From Geomesophilobacter sediminis (GTDB lineage: Bacteria; Desulfobacterota; Desulfuromonadia; Geobacterales; Geobacteraceae): a DNA stretch of 64,000 nucleotides. Location: NCBI RefSeq assembly GCF_016458275.1, contig NZ_JAEMHM010000002.1:64001-128000 (forward strand), written 5' to 3'. The notes beneath the pieces were generated by a model. That model saw nothing but the letters and a program-made list of their open reading frames with translations. It did not search any database and was not told the DNA's origin. Below are positions 42,216 to 52,200 of the stretch, piece after piece. The position numbers were made by a program, and so were the translations under genes. The stretch's first letter is position 1; each line of letters starts with the position of its first letter.

Positions 42216-43883
42216 TCACTCGATCCCCGTCACCTCTTTCCCCTTCGGATATTCGATGGTTATCTCGTAGGTGATCCGCTTCTTTTCTCCCGGGGCGAGA
42301 TTCACGGTCCAGATCTGCGTTCCGTCATTTTTCGCCACGCTTGGACGCGGTTCCGCCTCCGCCAGGCTCACCTTGATTTCCTCGTTGCCAGGGATCGGTA
42401 GCTGGTCCAGCACCTTCACGGTCACTCCGCGTTTTTTCAGGTTTTCCAGCTCCACGACACTGCGATAGCTGACCCGGTTGCTGCTGAGGAGCCCGCCTTC
42501 CTTGCGGACCTTGGTTGATTCGCGCTTGACCTTGATCTGGTGGTCGGCGCCGAAGAAGAGATCGAACTTCTCACCCGCGGCGATGGTGCGCAGGGTTTCC
42601 TTCCCGGTAAAGGTCGTGTCGTTGAAGATGTTGGCGGCGCCGGCTAGGAGCGGGAAGAGCGTATCGTTGGTCACCTCGGACTTCAGGTAAACGTGCTGGG
42701 AGAGCTTCGGGACGGTGATGAAATCAGCCGTTACCGGGAGATGGGCGACCGCGATGACCGTGGCCTGCTTGGTCCCGTCGGCCGGGATGTCCGCCGGGGC
42801 GACGATGTTGAAGAGGACCGAGCTCTGCCCCTCGCTCACCAGGGCGGACTGGGGGAGAGCAGGTTCCTGCGGTTCGGGCGCCGCCTCCGCCTCGGGAGCC
42901 GGAGCCGGCATAGCGGCGGCGCGGCCGGCGAGTTCCATCGGCATGGCGCTTTTCATCGCGGCGCGCGGCTCGTACATCATTGGACGAGGCGGCACGTAGA
43001 AAGAGACATGCCAAGGGGACAACTCGGGCGGAGCGCCGCCGATCTCCGGCGAAGCGGTGGACAGCGCCAGCTTCACGTTCTTCCAGTCCTCCCCGCTCTG
43101 CTGCCAGACCATGCCGCGGTAGGTAAGTTCCGCTTCCCTGCCATCGGCAGCCAGTCGGACGTCGTACGCCGGTTCCCAGCGCGCCTGGCTCACCACGTAC
43201 GAGAGTTCGATGTCAAACAGCATCGCCTTCGTCGTCTCCACCGCGACCTCGACCGTCCGCACCTGCTTCTTCCGTTCACCGCGCGCCTGCTCCAACTGTT
43301 TTTTGAGCGCCGCGATCCGGTCGGTCAGCGGTTTCTTTTCTGCATCCGCCTGAAAGATCTGCTCCTCTACTTTTCCGGTCCCTTCCCCGACGAACTTCGC
43401 CGCCTCGCCGAGTTCCGCAGCCGTCGGTTTCCCTGCCGCGAGTTCGTGGGAAATCCTTTCGCCCCAGCCGACGCGGATCGACTCGATGAATGCCTTCTGG
43501 GCGACCAGCCCCTTGCGCCGGGCCTCGATCTTCTCGATCTTCTCTTGCAGGGCGCGGATTTGGTCTTCCAGGTCGCGGATGTTCTTTTCCGCGATCCGCT
43601 CGACAAACACGTTTTTTACCGTCAGGCCGGAAATGATCGCCTTGCCGGTTCCTTTGCCTTCCGCACGCAACGAGTCTTCGGCCAGAAACTGGGGGAGGGC
43701 CTCGAAGGTGATCAGGTTGATTCCGGGGCTCAACTGCAAGGAGGCCTTGCGGGTAACCTGGGCCCGGTCTGCGAAGACCGTGACCGCGGTAATGCGGGAG
43801 TCGGCGGTAAGCCGGACGTCGGCGCCGGCGGCACAGGGGAGGGCGAAGAGAAGAACGGTCCAAAGGGCGATGCGGAGCTTCAT
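42216..43883 (-). CDS. MuiA/DUF4139-family mucoidy-inhibitor-like protein
   Basis: A 555-residue exported protein. A signal peptide (MKLRIALWTVLLFALPCAAGA) precedes a DUF4140-like domain (ITAVTVFADRAQVTRKASLQL), a coiled coil (about 95-215), and a C-terminal DUF4139 domain (ELSYVVSQARWEPAYDVRL, YRGMVWQQSGEDWKNVKLALSTASPE, FFGADHQIKVKRES). An insert rich in Pro/Ala/Glu follows the first third of DUF4139. Function is unknown; a MuiA homologue affects mucoidy in Streptomyces-related work. Ribosome site AGGAGG precedes the ATG at 43883. Confidence 0.85.
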   Translation of the reverse strand: MKLRIALWTVLLFALPCAAGADVRLTADSRITAVTVFADRAQVTRKASLQLSPGINLITFEALPQFLAEDSLRAEGKGTGKAIISGLTVKNVFVERIAEKNIRDLEDQIRALQEKIEKIEARRKGLVAQKAFIESIRVGWGERISHELAAGKPTAAELGEAAKFVGEGTGKVEEQIFQADAEKKPLTDRIAALKKQLEQARGERKKQVRTVEVAVETTKAMLFDIELSYVVSQARWEPAYDVRLAADGREAELTYRGMVWQQSGEDWKNVKLALSTASPEIGGAPPELSPWHVSFYVPPRPMMYEPRAAMKSAMPMELAGRAAAMPAPAPEAEAAPEPQEPALPQSALVSEGQSSVLFNIVAPADIPADGTKQATVIAVAHLPVTADFITVPKLSQHVYLKSEVTNDTLFPLLAGAANIFNDTTFTGKETLRTIAAGEKFDLFFGADHQIKVKRESTKVRKEGGLLSSNRVSYRSVVELENLKKRGVTVKVLDQLPIPGNEEIKVSLAEAEPRPSVAKNDGTQIWTVNLAPGEKKRITYEITIEYPKGKEVTGIE

Positions 43884-43966
43884 GTTGATCCTCCTGAAAA
43901 GCAAAAGATGTATCGCAGGTGGGGCTGGATGTTGGGAATAAGATCGAGATCCGCGCGGTAACCACC

Positions 43967-44063
43967 CTCTCCCTCTGGGAGAGGGGCGGGGTGAGGGGAA
44001 TTGCCACGAAGAACCTTCCCTCACCCGCCCTCCGGGCACCATCTCCCAGAGGGAGAGGGCATC
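43967..44063. repeat. Inverted pair of CCCTCTCC-type repeats
   Basis: CCCTCTCCCTCTGGGAGAGG at about 43967 and its inverted counterpart near 44030-44063, in the gap between the MuiA-like and YkgJ genes. Related to 23088-23127. Confidence 0.6.
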
Positions 44064-44090
44064 ATATGAGGATGACGTTGATCGGCTTGT

Positions 44091-44585
44091 TCACTTGAAA
44101 TAGTATCCGCCGGTGTAGGCGCCGAGCACCTTCTCTAGGTGTCTCTGCACTCCATCGAACAATTGCAAAGTGGTGTCGTTGGGGTTCTGGCAGTAATAGG
44201 CAGACTTGTCGAAGTTGTAATAGATGCGGCAGGCAAAGGGACGGACCTGGTAGATGCCGCAGTTCCTTTTACTGAGGTTGAAGAAGGGGCAGTACCCGGA
44301 TTGGTCGCTCCGTTTCGGAAGCAGATCCAGTACCCGCCGTTCGTACTCGAATACATCGGGGCCGCACTTACAGCATTTCCCCGTGTTGCATCCCTCCTGT
44401 GCCGCCTCGCCTTGGCAGAACGAATGCGGATAGACCGCCCGCGCGAAGCGGTCGGCGGCACGGTACAGAAAGGCAAGCTGCCGTCCCTGGTCCGCCCCCG
44501 CCCGTTCCACCGAGAGGATCCGCCGCTTGAGCCGATCAATCTCGTGACTGATGATCTGTTTCCTCTTCGATTGTGCTGATGACAT
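44091..44585 (-). CDS. YkgJ-family cysteine cluster protein
   Basis: A 164-residue cytoplasmic protein with the Cys pattern of the YkgJ/CxxCxxCC zinc-or-iron cluster family: SFCQGEAAQEGCNTGKCCKCG and later GYCPFFN...CGIYQVRPFACRIYY. Function of the family is poorly known; metal binding is likely. The ribosome site is weak. Confidence 0.8.
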   Translation of the reverse strand: MSSAQSKRKQIISHEIDRLKRRILSVERAGADQGRQLAFLYRAADRFARAVYPHSFCQGEAAQEGCNTGKCCKCGPDVFEYERRVLDLLPKRSDQSGYCPFFNLSKRNCGIYQVRPFACRIYYNFDKSAYYCQNPNDTTLQLFDGVQRHLEKVLGAYTGGYYFK

Positions 44586-44633
44586 AGCTTCTATGACAAC
44601 CCCTGTTGACTCTGTTTGGCCGGCTCGTCATGC

Positions 44634-44660
44634 TGTGGGAGCGCCATTTCTGGCGCGAGT
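44634..44660. repeat. REP palindrome, GC-type variant
   Basis: CTGTGGGAGCGCCATTTCTGG CGCGAG upstream of the YkgJ gene. Confidence 0.65.
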
Positions 44661-44701
44661 AATCTAACACACTTTTTCGATGACTTGCTCTTACGGGTGG
44701 A

Positions 44702-45406
44702 TCACCTGAAATCGCACATCGCTTCAGCCACCGCGGCATCCAGGATCTTGTCGAGGAGGAGGTTCACGTTGCGGATTTCGTACTCCCCCTCGCGCATGCC
44801 GAAACTCTTGGCGACGTGCCGGCTCCAGACGATCTCGCCCGATTCCACCGCGACCATGCGGAGGGTGAAACCGACCGAGACGTAGTATTTGTCGACCGTG
44901 TAGGTTCGGGTCTCGGCGGGAACCGTGACGATGGTAGGTGTCTTCTCCCCGGGGGGGAGGGGCATCAGGTCCGTCTTGTCCCGGGAGTACTTGTACTCGA
45001 ACGGCTTTACCTCGACCTGGTAGTTGGTGACTTCTCCCACGATTACCGCGTCGGCCCCGAGCATCCGGCCGGCTTCTTTTGCTGTCTTGGTGTCCACGAG
45101 CCCGGACATCCCCAGTTTCAATTCCTGAATTACCTTGTCGATCCGGTTTCGCTCCACCAGGTCGAAGCGACCGGTTTCCATCAGGCCGGCGGTGAACGGT
45201 CCCACGACCTTTTCGGAAGCGTCGGGGGAGGCGGTGCAGTTCTTCAGCTCCAGCACCGCTACCCGCTTCATGCCGTTTAGGCGGGGCCGCTGCGCCGGCT
45301 CCCGGCACTGGCGCACCTGCAAAGCGGGCGGCAGTGAAGGTGCCGTCGCACAGCCGGCGGTGAGGGCGCTAACGGTTGCGAGAAATACCATGGACCATTT
45401 CAGCAT
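44702..45406 (-). CDS. CsgG-family lipoprotein
   Basis: A 234-residue lipoprotein (lipobox LTAGC, Cys19) of the CsgG/DUF4810-like fold: KRVAVLELKN, VVGPFTAGLMETGRFDLVERNRIDKVIQELKLGMSGLVD and AGRMLGADAVIVGEVTNYQ. CsgG forms the curli secretion channel, but shorter CsgG-like lipoproteins without the channel helices act in other envelope processes. It starts 20 bases after the WPF-repeat gene, with ribosome site AAAGGG, so it is probably co-transcribed with it. Confidence 0.85.
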   Translation of the reverse strand: MLKWSMVFLATVSALTAGCATAPSLPPALQVRQCREPAQRPRLNGMKRVAVLELKNCTASPDASEKVVGPFTAGLMETGRFDLVERNRIDKVIQELKLGMSGLVDTKTAKEAGRMLGADAVIVGEVTNYQVEVKPFEYKYSRDKTDLMPLPPGEKTPTIVTVPAETRTYTVDKYYVSVGFTLRMVAVESGEIVWSRHVAKSFGMREGEYEIRNVNLLLDKILDAAVAEAMCDFR

Positions 45407-45426
45407 GATTACCCTTTGTGATGCCT

Positions 45427-48201
45427 TCAGTTTCGATAGATGGGAATGAAAAACAGTCTGATCTCGACTTTGTCGTTCACCCGGCGCAGCCGGTACAACT
45501 CCAATAACATCGAGAAGAAGGTTTCTTCGCGGCCCGGGGCCGTCGTCTTTTCATACTCGAAAAAGGGGCGAAACCGATTCAAGTAGTAACCCGGGTGATC
45601 TTCGTTGCGATAAAGGCCGAACAGTCCGATCGTCTTGGTGCTCGCCGGCGCCTCCTCGTGCCGGTAGAGCCACCACAACACGGAGTACTCGCTTGTCTGT
45701 GCCTCCCGGTCCTGGGAGGAGTTGAAGAACAGTGGCAGCAGCGTAAAGGAGGAGCGGTTCCGGTCCGAGGACTTCCACACCAGCGGGAAAAGAAGAAACC
45801 GTTCCCGGTCCCGTTGGCGGTCGGTATGCAGCAGAGGAAACAGCGTGAAGCTGCTGGCATCCCGGGACGGACTGCTGCTCCAGGAGACCAGCGGCAGCGT
45901 GTGCCGGGTGCTCTCCGGCGTCACATGGCTCCAATAAAAAGGGAAGATCACCCGGTCCCTGTTTTCAGGATCCCAACTGTTCCAATAGAAGGGGAGCACG
46001 AAGGTGTTGCCGAAATCCGGGCCGCGGGTGTAGGCGAATAACGGGAGGAAGCGCCCGGTGCTTTCCTCGGGGCCGGAGCCGGCCGAAAAGAGGGGCCAGA
46101 AAAGATGGTGCGAGCGGAAATTGGCGACCCGGTCGTATTCGTAGCTGTAGGGCCACACCCGCACCTTTTCGCGCGCCGGATCTTCTTCAAACGCAGTCAG
46201 CGGCCAGAGTACCGTGCGGTACCGGTGCCCGGTGGCTTCGTCGTAATCGCTGTAGTAAAGGGGCGGAATCTTGGTGAAGATCCAGAGCGGAACCACGCTC
46301 TGCCACTCGGTTTTCCCCTGGGTCTTATCTTCGTGCCGGCGAGCCAAAAGCGGCCACAGGGTCATGTCCCGCCGCTCGCCATCCTCCCGTATCGAACAAA
46401 AGGGTAGGAGATCCCACTCCTTCTTTTCCGGACTTTTGTAGTCGTAGTAGAGCCGCCCGAAAAGCGCCTTCTCTTCGGTATCCCCTTCGGTGCTTTGTAT
46501 GTAGAAGGGCCAAAGGACGCTGCGGTAGGCGGTTCTTTGCGCCTTGTTGGCGCGGTCGATATAGAAGGGCCACAACACCGACGTCGTCTCGGTCCGGTCC
46601 TCTTCCTTCTTGGCAATGTAGATCGGCCAGAGGACCGAGGTATAGGAAGTGTCCTTGCCAGGGTTGTCGCGATGGTAATAAAAGGGCCAAAGGATGGAGC
46701 GGTAGTTCTCTCCATTCTCAAAGGTCGTGGTGTAGAACGGAATGAGTTTGGTGGTGCGGTAGGACGGACCGGTTTCGCGCCGCCAGTAGGAGGGGAAGAC
46801 GTACCGCATCTGGTCGGCATCGCTTTTCCGATCGAAATAGAAGGGGATTACCCCGGAGTAGCTGCTGCCGTTCGCCGTGCCCCAGATTGCCGAGGGGAAG
46901 GCAAAGGTCTCATTGGCGCCCAGGCTGTCCTCACGGTTGAAATAGAAGGGGAGGTAGCTGGTGGTGTGGACGCTGGTTCCATCCTGGTAAGTGCTCCAAT
47001 CCAGCCAGACGGTCGGGAAGTAGTAGTGCAGGTTGCGTTCGGGAGTGGTCGTCCGGAAATAGAACGGGAACAGCGCCTGTAAGTTGGCGGCCGGCTCCAG
47101 TTCCGACCCCTCCGCGACATAGTCCAGATACGAAGGGAAAGCGTAGATGAACCGTTTCCCTGGTGCCGTTCTTTGCGCATAGAAGGGGAAGACGGCGCTC
47201 CACCGGCTCTTATCGGTCTCGTCGCTGCTCCAGAAAATCGTGGGGCCGACGAACCGGAAGGTACTTCCCGCATCGTCAATCCCGCAATAGAAGGGTACGA
47301 GGCAGAGGCTTCTTTCATCCGGGGGCTCGCCCACCGTCCCGGCTTCGCGCCAGCCGATCAACGGCCACAGGACGTGACGATACCGCTCGTACCTTTCCGA
47401 CGCTGAGCTCGTGCCCGATTTCGGATCGAAACGAAACGCCGGCGCGGTCTTGTCCCGGAAGGCGAAGAACGGCCAGATGACGTCCAGATCCGTGCCGTGC
47501 TCGGTGTGCTGATAGCCGGTGAAAGGCCATAAAAGGCTGAAGGTGGAAATCTTGCCGTTGGTGGTCTTCACCTCGGTGAACGGGCGGGCCAGGCTGTAGC
47601 GGCTCCCGAGCGCATCCTCGGCATAACCGGTGAACGGCCAGACCAAATCCAGTTGCTTCAGCTCACCGTTTTGTTTTTGGTAACCGGTAAAGGGCCAGAG
47701 GAAGTCGACGGTGGCACGGTCCCCCTTCCGCTCCGTGCCGAGCAGCGGCCAGATCGGGTAGTTGGTGACGTTCTCCCGGTCCGTTTCGTAAAACCAGAGC
47801 GGCCCGAAGACGTACTGCTCCTTGGTTTGCGTCACCTTGCGGTGGTAGTAAAGCGGCCAGGAGCGCTGGGGCCTATCCGTGAAGTCGCTCGCGTCGGTGC
47901 TGGAACGACGGGCAGAGGTGGGAGCGGGGGGTGCTGTTGGAGCTTGAATCGGCGCGGCAACGGCCTTTTCTGATTCAGCCACTGGGGGAGGGGAAGCCGG
48001 TTCAGTTTGAGTAACCGTCACAGCTTCGGGTAGGGGCGCAACATGCTGCGCCCGCACCGCAGGTGCCGATGGCGCCATTTCCCCGGTCAACGAAGGTTCG
48101 GCAGCAGCGACAGTGACCGCCGCCGGTAGCAGCACAGCCGCTACTACTATCTGGAGCAAAATGGAGCACAATACGCGGTGGGTAAAGCACAGGTTTCGCA
48201 C
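45427..48201 (-). CDS. Secreted WPF/FPFY-repeat protein, second member (924 residues)
   Basis: An exported protein with a GTG start (ribosome site GGAGGG) and a signal peptide of about 35 residues. A disordered Ala/Pro-rich linker (about 35-110) follows, then some 37 repeats of the hydrophobic-(W/F/L)-P-(F/L)-(Y/F) core, for example SWPLYYHR, LWPFTGYQ (four times), LFPFYFRT, VIPFYFDR, LWPFYIDR, VLPFYWNS and TLPLVSWS. Spacing is about 23 residues. The same pattern occurs in the protein at 20703-22169. The fold and function are unknown; a repeated beta-strand barrel or solenoid is likely. The CsgG-like lipoprotein gene follows it. Within its coding sequence (48034-48053) sits a palindrome also found at 57943-57962. 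Confidence 0.75.
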   Translation of the reverse strand: MRNLCFTHRVLCSILLQIVVAAVLLPAAVTVAAAEPSLTGEMAPSAPAVRAQHVAPLPEAVTVTQTEPASPPPVAESEKAVAAPIQAPTAPPAPTSARRSSTDASDFTDRPQRSWPLYYHRKVTQTKEQYVFGPLWFYETDRENVTNYPIWPLLGTERKGDRATVDFLWPFTGYQKQNGELKQLDLVWPFTGYAEDALGSRYSLARPFTEVKTTNGKISTFSLLWPFTGYQHTEHGTDLDVIWPFFAFRDKTAPAFRFDPKSGTSSASERYERYRHVLWPLIGWREAGTVGEPPDERSLCLVPFYCGIDDAGSTFRFVGPTIFWSSDETDKSRWSAVFPFYAQRTAPGKRFIYAFPSYLDYVAEGSELEPAANLQALFPFYFRTTTPERNLHYYFPTVWLDWSTYQDGTSVHTTSYLPFYFNREDSLGANETFAFPSAIWGTANGSSYSGVIPFYFDRKSDADQMRYVFPSYWRRETGPSYRTTKLIPFYTTTFENGENYRSILWPFYYHRDNPGKDTSYTSVLWPIYIAKKEEDRTETTSVLWPFYIDRANKAQRTAYRSVLWPFYIQSTEGDTEEKALFGRLYYDYKSPEKKEWDLLPFCSIREDGERRDMTLWPLLARRHEDKTQGKTEWQSVVPLWIFTKIPPLYYSDYDEATGHRYRTVLWPLTAFEEDPAREKVRVWPYSYEYDRVANFRSHHLFWPLFSAGSGPEESTGRFLPLFAYTRGPDFGNTFVLPFYWNSWDPENRDRVIFPFYWSHVTPESTRHTLPLVSWSSSPSRDASSFTLFPLLHTDRQRDRERFLLFPLVWKSSDRNRSSFTLLPLFFNSSQDREAQTSEYSVLWWLYRHEEAPASTKTIGLFGLYRNEDHPGYYLNRFRPFFEYEKTTAPGREETFFSMLLELYRLRRVNDKVEIRLFFIPIYRN

Positions 48202-48489
48202 GGGGCCCTCCGTTTCATGTCATAGCAGGTAAATCGATTAACAGAGTCGTAACAATAACATACTCTAAGGAACACCACCTTGAAATTTTTCTGATACAGC
48301 TTGGAGAAGGAATCACAGATCGATGAAACGATTGCAGTCCGTAGTGAGGAGAGATAGTGCGGTACCCATTTTTTCTATACAGAGTCTTTCTAGGCATGCA
48401 TAGCTTGGCTGAAGCGAGAGACCCGTGCCGAGATCAATTATGGGAAGTGCGCCTCATCTCTGCATTCCCTTTTGGAGAAAGCAGTGGAA
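48202..48489. other. Intergenic region before the hic module
   Basis: About 290 bases without a gene. It separates the divergent WPF-repeat gene from the hicA remnant. No clear promoter for the minus-strand gene was recognised. Confidence 0.4.
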
Positions 48490-48518
48490 TTGACATGCGG
48501 ACAAAAATGTCCGAAAAT
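48490..48518 (+). promoter_or_regulatory. Promoter and inverted repeat of the hicAB module
   Basis: A TTGACA -35 (48490-48495) lies beside a perfect inverted repeat CGGACA-AAAA-TGTCCG (48498-48513), a likely operator for HicB. The -10 position GAAAAT (48513-48518) is weak. Confidence 0.5.
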
Positions 48519-48525
48519 GAGTCAA

Positions 48526-48741
48526 ATGAACGGTGCCGAATTCGTGAAGAAGGTTAAAGCGGCTGCCAAGAAAAGGGGGCTTCCTTGCACCCTTGATTTT
48601 TCGCGGGATAAAGGAAGCCATGCAACGCTCTATGTCGGTGAGTGATTCACGATCATTAAAGACAGAAAAAAGGAAATAGGCCCGGGGCTGCTCGCATCGA
48701 TGCTTGCTGACCTTGGTCTGACGAAGGAGGAACTCCGGTGA
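48526..48741 (+). pseudogene. hicA: HicA toxin gene interrupted by an in-frame TGA
   Basis: The frame reads MNGAEFVKKVKAAAKKRGL and GSHATLYVGE, then TGA at 48643-48645, and continues FTIIKDRKKEIGPGLLASMLADLGL to a stop overlapping hicB. HicA mRNA interferases use a dsRNA-binding fold with the catalytic His in GSH (here intact). The stop falls where relatives have an Arg or Lys just before FTxxKDR, so one CGA-to-TGA change explains it. The C-terminal third is therefore lost unless the TGA is read through. hicB is intact and in the usual order. Confidence 0.75.
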
Positions 48742-49169
48742 CAGCGTATCGTTATTCCTGCAACATCACCTGTGATGAGGCCGGTTTCCATTTGGTCAAA
48801 TTCCCCGATCTTCCCGGTGCGGCTACCGATGCCAAAAGCAGAGAGGAAGCTCTCGATGAAGCAGAGGACTGCTTGGCTGAGGCGGTGGCGGGTTATCTTG
48901 TGCGACGGGAGCGTGTGCCGGAGGCGACGGCGAATGAAGGCGATGCTTTTATTTCCCTGGATCCGCTGCTGGCAGCAAAAGCTGCTCTGAACAATGCCAT
49001 GTTGGATGCGGGGATTTCACGAACTGAACTTGCTGCCCGTATGGGAGTGGATGAGAAGATGATCAGGCGCCTGCTGGATCCAAAACACCAAAGTCATATC
49101 CGTGCCGTACTGCGAGCGGCGGCTCTGCTCGGGTTGAAGGCAGAGGTGAGGTTTCGAAGGGCGGCGTAA
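48738..49169 (+). CDS. hicB: HicB-family antitoxin with C-terminal helix-turn-helix
   Basis: A 143-residue antitoxin. The N-terminal HicB fold (CNITCDEAGFHLVKFPDLPGAATDA, EALDEAEDCLAEAVAGYL) is followed by a DNA-binding helix-turn-helix (ISRTELAARMGVDEKMIRRLLD). It starts with GTG overlapping the hicA stop. It probably represses its own operon through the inverted repeat upstream of hicA. With hicA apparently broken it may be a relic antitoxin or act against a related toxin elsewhere. Confidence 0.88.
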   Translation: MTAYRYSCNITCDEAGFHLVKFPDLPGAATDAKSREEALDEAEDCLAEAVAGYLVRRERVPEATANEGDAFISLDPLLAAKAALNNAMLDAGISRTELAARMGVDEKMIRRLLDPKHQSHIRAVLRAAALLGLKAEVRFRRAA

Positions 49170-49193
49170 CACCGATAACTCAGAGGACAATTT

Positions 49194-49264
49194 ATCGCGC
49201 CAGGAATGGCGCTCCCACCGGGTTGGCAACTGCCCTCCTGTGGGAGCGCCATTCCTGGCGCGAT
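49194..49264. repeat. Inverted REP pair, GC-type
   Basis: ATCGCGCCAGGAATGGCGC at 49194 onward faces its near-perfect inverted copy (TGTGGGAGCGCCATTCCTGG) ending at 49264, separated by about 20 bases. Lies between hicB and the SNF2 gene. Confidence 0.82.
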
Positions 49265-49272
49265 TTGTTTTC

Positions 49273-52200
49273 CTACCATTTCGGCGGCGGGGGGGAGAGG
49301 AGGGCTAAGAGTTCTTCGGCGGTGACCTTGGCGCTCAGGTCGGTCTCTTCCAGAAGGCTCTCCGCCAGGCCCCGTTTTTGCTGGTGCAGGTCCACGATCT
49401 TTTCCTCGACCGTCCCCTTGGTCACCAGGCGGTAGATGGTCACCGGGCGCTGCTGCCCGATCCGGTGCGCGCGGTCGGAAGCCTGGTCCTCCACCGCCGG
49501 GTTCCACCACGGGTCCAGATGGATCACGTAGTCGGCCGCCGTAAGGTTCAGTCCCACCCCGCCTGCTTTCAGGCTGATCAGGAACAGCTCCCCTTCGCCG
49601 GCCTGGAAGGCGTCGACGCGCCGCTTGCGCTCCGCAGACGGGGTGCTCCCGTCCAGGTATTGATAGGAAATCCCTGCCCGCTCTACGTACTCGCGCACGA
49701 TCTGCAGGTGATCGACGAACTGGCTGAAGACGAGCGCCTTGTGCCGGTTCTCCCGCAGCTCGTCCATGATCTCCCCGAACGCGGTGAGCTTGCAGCTGGA
49801 AATGGTGCTCTCCGGCATGACCAGCCGCGGGTTGCAGCAGGCCCGGCGCAGGCGCATGATCTCCGCCAGGATCTTGATGTGGTTCTGCTCCTTCCCGTCC
49901 ACGCTGTTCAGCCCGGACAGGTTCACCATCGCGTTTCGGCGCAGCGCCTCGTAAAGTGACGCCTCCGCCTCGCTCATCTCCACCTTCAGCACGATCTCGG
50001 TGCGCGACGGGAGCTCTTCGAGCACCTGGCTTTTGGTCCGGCGCAGGATGAAGGGCTGGATCAGCTTCTTGAGCCGCGCCCGTGCCTTCTTGTCCTGGGT
50101 CTTCTCGATGGGGGAGGCGTACTTCACGTTGAACTGCTTGAGCGAGCCTAAGAGACCCGGGTTGATGAACCGGAAGATGTTCCACAGCTCGCCGAGGTGG
50201 TTCTCGATGGGGGTCCCGGTCGCCACCATCTTGAAGGCTCCTTTAAGCTCCATCGCCGCCTGCGAACGCTTGGTGGCCGTGTTCTTGATCGCCTGCGCCT
50301 CGTCCAAAACGATTCCCTGCCACTGCACCAGGGCGAGAAGTTCCGCCTCCTGCTGCAAAAGTCCATAGCTGCAGATGACGAGGTCGAACGGCTTTAACTG
50401 CTCCAGGCACTCCTTCCGGTTGCCGGGGCCGAAGGGGATCACGTTCAGGGTCGGCGCAAAACGCGCGGCCTCGCTTTCCCAGTTGGTGCAGACCGAGGTC
50501 GGCGCGACCACCAGCGACGGGCCGTGCTCGGCCATGGTCAGGATCTGGGCCAGCGCCTGCACGGTTTTGCCGAGCCCCATGTCGTCGGCAAGACAGGCGC
50601 CGACGCCCCAGCGGGCCAGCCGGTTCAGCCAGGCAAAACCTTCCTCCTGGTAGCCGCGCAACTCCGCCCGAAGGGTGCTCGGCACCGCCGGGACGAACTC
50701 CTCCGCCTCGCGCAGCCGACGCACCTGGCTGCGCCACGACTCGTCCACCTGCATCTCGCCGACCTCATCGAAGAACTCGCTGAAGACGCGCGACGCCAGC
50801 GGATGAAAGCGCAGTCCCTTGCCGTGCGGCTCGGCATAGGCCGCCAGGTCGTCGAGCCGCTTCCGGAGCTGGTTGCTGAGCGCCAGGAACTCGCCTTCCC
50901 CAAGCGGAATGAAACGCCCCATCCCCTCCTGCATCAGGCGCAAAAGCTCCTGGAGGTTGAGGGTGAGGCCGTCGTTGACCCGGACCTCCCCCTCGATCTC
51001 GAACCAGTCGCGGGTGTGGCGCAGGGTCATGCGGCAGTGTCCCATCGAGGCCTGGTGCGCCACCTTGAAACGCGCCCCTTCGGGCCAGGCGACCCGCACC
51101 TGGTCGCCCAGTTCCTGGAACTGCTCCAGGAGCTCCAACGCCTTCTCGGGGTCCGGCACCAGCCAGCGGTGATCCTCGTCCTCGAGCCCTTCCAGGACGG
51201 TGAGCTCGGATAGAACCCGCAGGGCCTGGCGCACTTCGAGTTTCAGGTCGCGGCGCGCCTGGAGTTTCTTGCCGTCCAGCTCCGCCAGTACGGTCTCGCC
51301 CCCCGAGCCTGGGGCAAAGTAGGGTCCCGCATCGGCGAAAGGCCGCACCAGGAGCTCCACCTTCACGCCGTGCTGATAGGGGAGCAGATGGAAACAGGGG
51401 GTCGTGTCACCGGGAACCGTGTCTCCCGCCCCACCGACGTCGGAATGGACCACAACCAAAGACGAGAGCGCCCGTACCGCCTCCAGCGCCTTTTCCTTAG
51501 CTGCCGCCGGGATGCGCAGACCCTCGCCCAGGATTCCGGAGATCTTCCGGTACTCGTCCTTTGCCTCGTAGACCCGGATCCGGTTCTGGCTTTCGCGGAC
51601 CAGGGCGATCTTCTTATCCTTCTCGAACTGGGGGAACAGGGACATGGTGAGGGTGTCTCCCTGTGCCGCCAACTGGAGTTCCGGTTCGCCCGAAAACAGT
51701 TCCAGGCGCACCTGCGCCGCCGGATCCAGGTAGACGTCGGGATGGCCGACCAGTAAAAGCAGTGCCTGCTCCAGGTCCAGCCGATAGACGTCCCGGCCGT
51801 AGTAGCCGTACCCGAGCTCGTGCTCCGGCTTGATCGCCTGGCAGACCAGCCGGTCCTGATCGGAAAGAAAATCGATGTCCTTGGTCTCCAGGGCCAGCCG
51901 CTTCAGCGCGACGTTGCGCCCCGCGGTCCACTTCCCGGTCGCGGTCTGCTTCTGTTCCCGCGGCTGCAGCTCGATAAACCGCCCGTGGTCCTCGAAATAC
52001 CAGATCAGCCGGGACTCCGAAGCGGGCTTCGCCCCTTCCTTTTGCTCCGGCTCGTTCAGCTTGATCAGGGCCGAGAGCGCTTTTTCCCAGATCTCAGCAC
52101 GCTTTACGACGTCGATCAGCGGGACCAGTCCGCTTTTTTTGTAGGTTGCGCGGAGCTTGGTGCCTGAAGGCGGGGAGGCGCCGCAGGTCGCCGCCGCGAT

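Noticed and set aside
48643-48645. Selenocysteine codon in hicA
   Set aside because: No hairpin of SECIS type is apparent after the TGA, and HicA relatives have a basic residue, not Cys, at this place. Kept as an open check in the findings.
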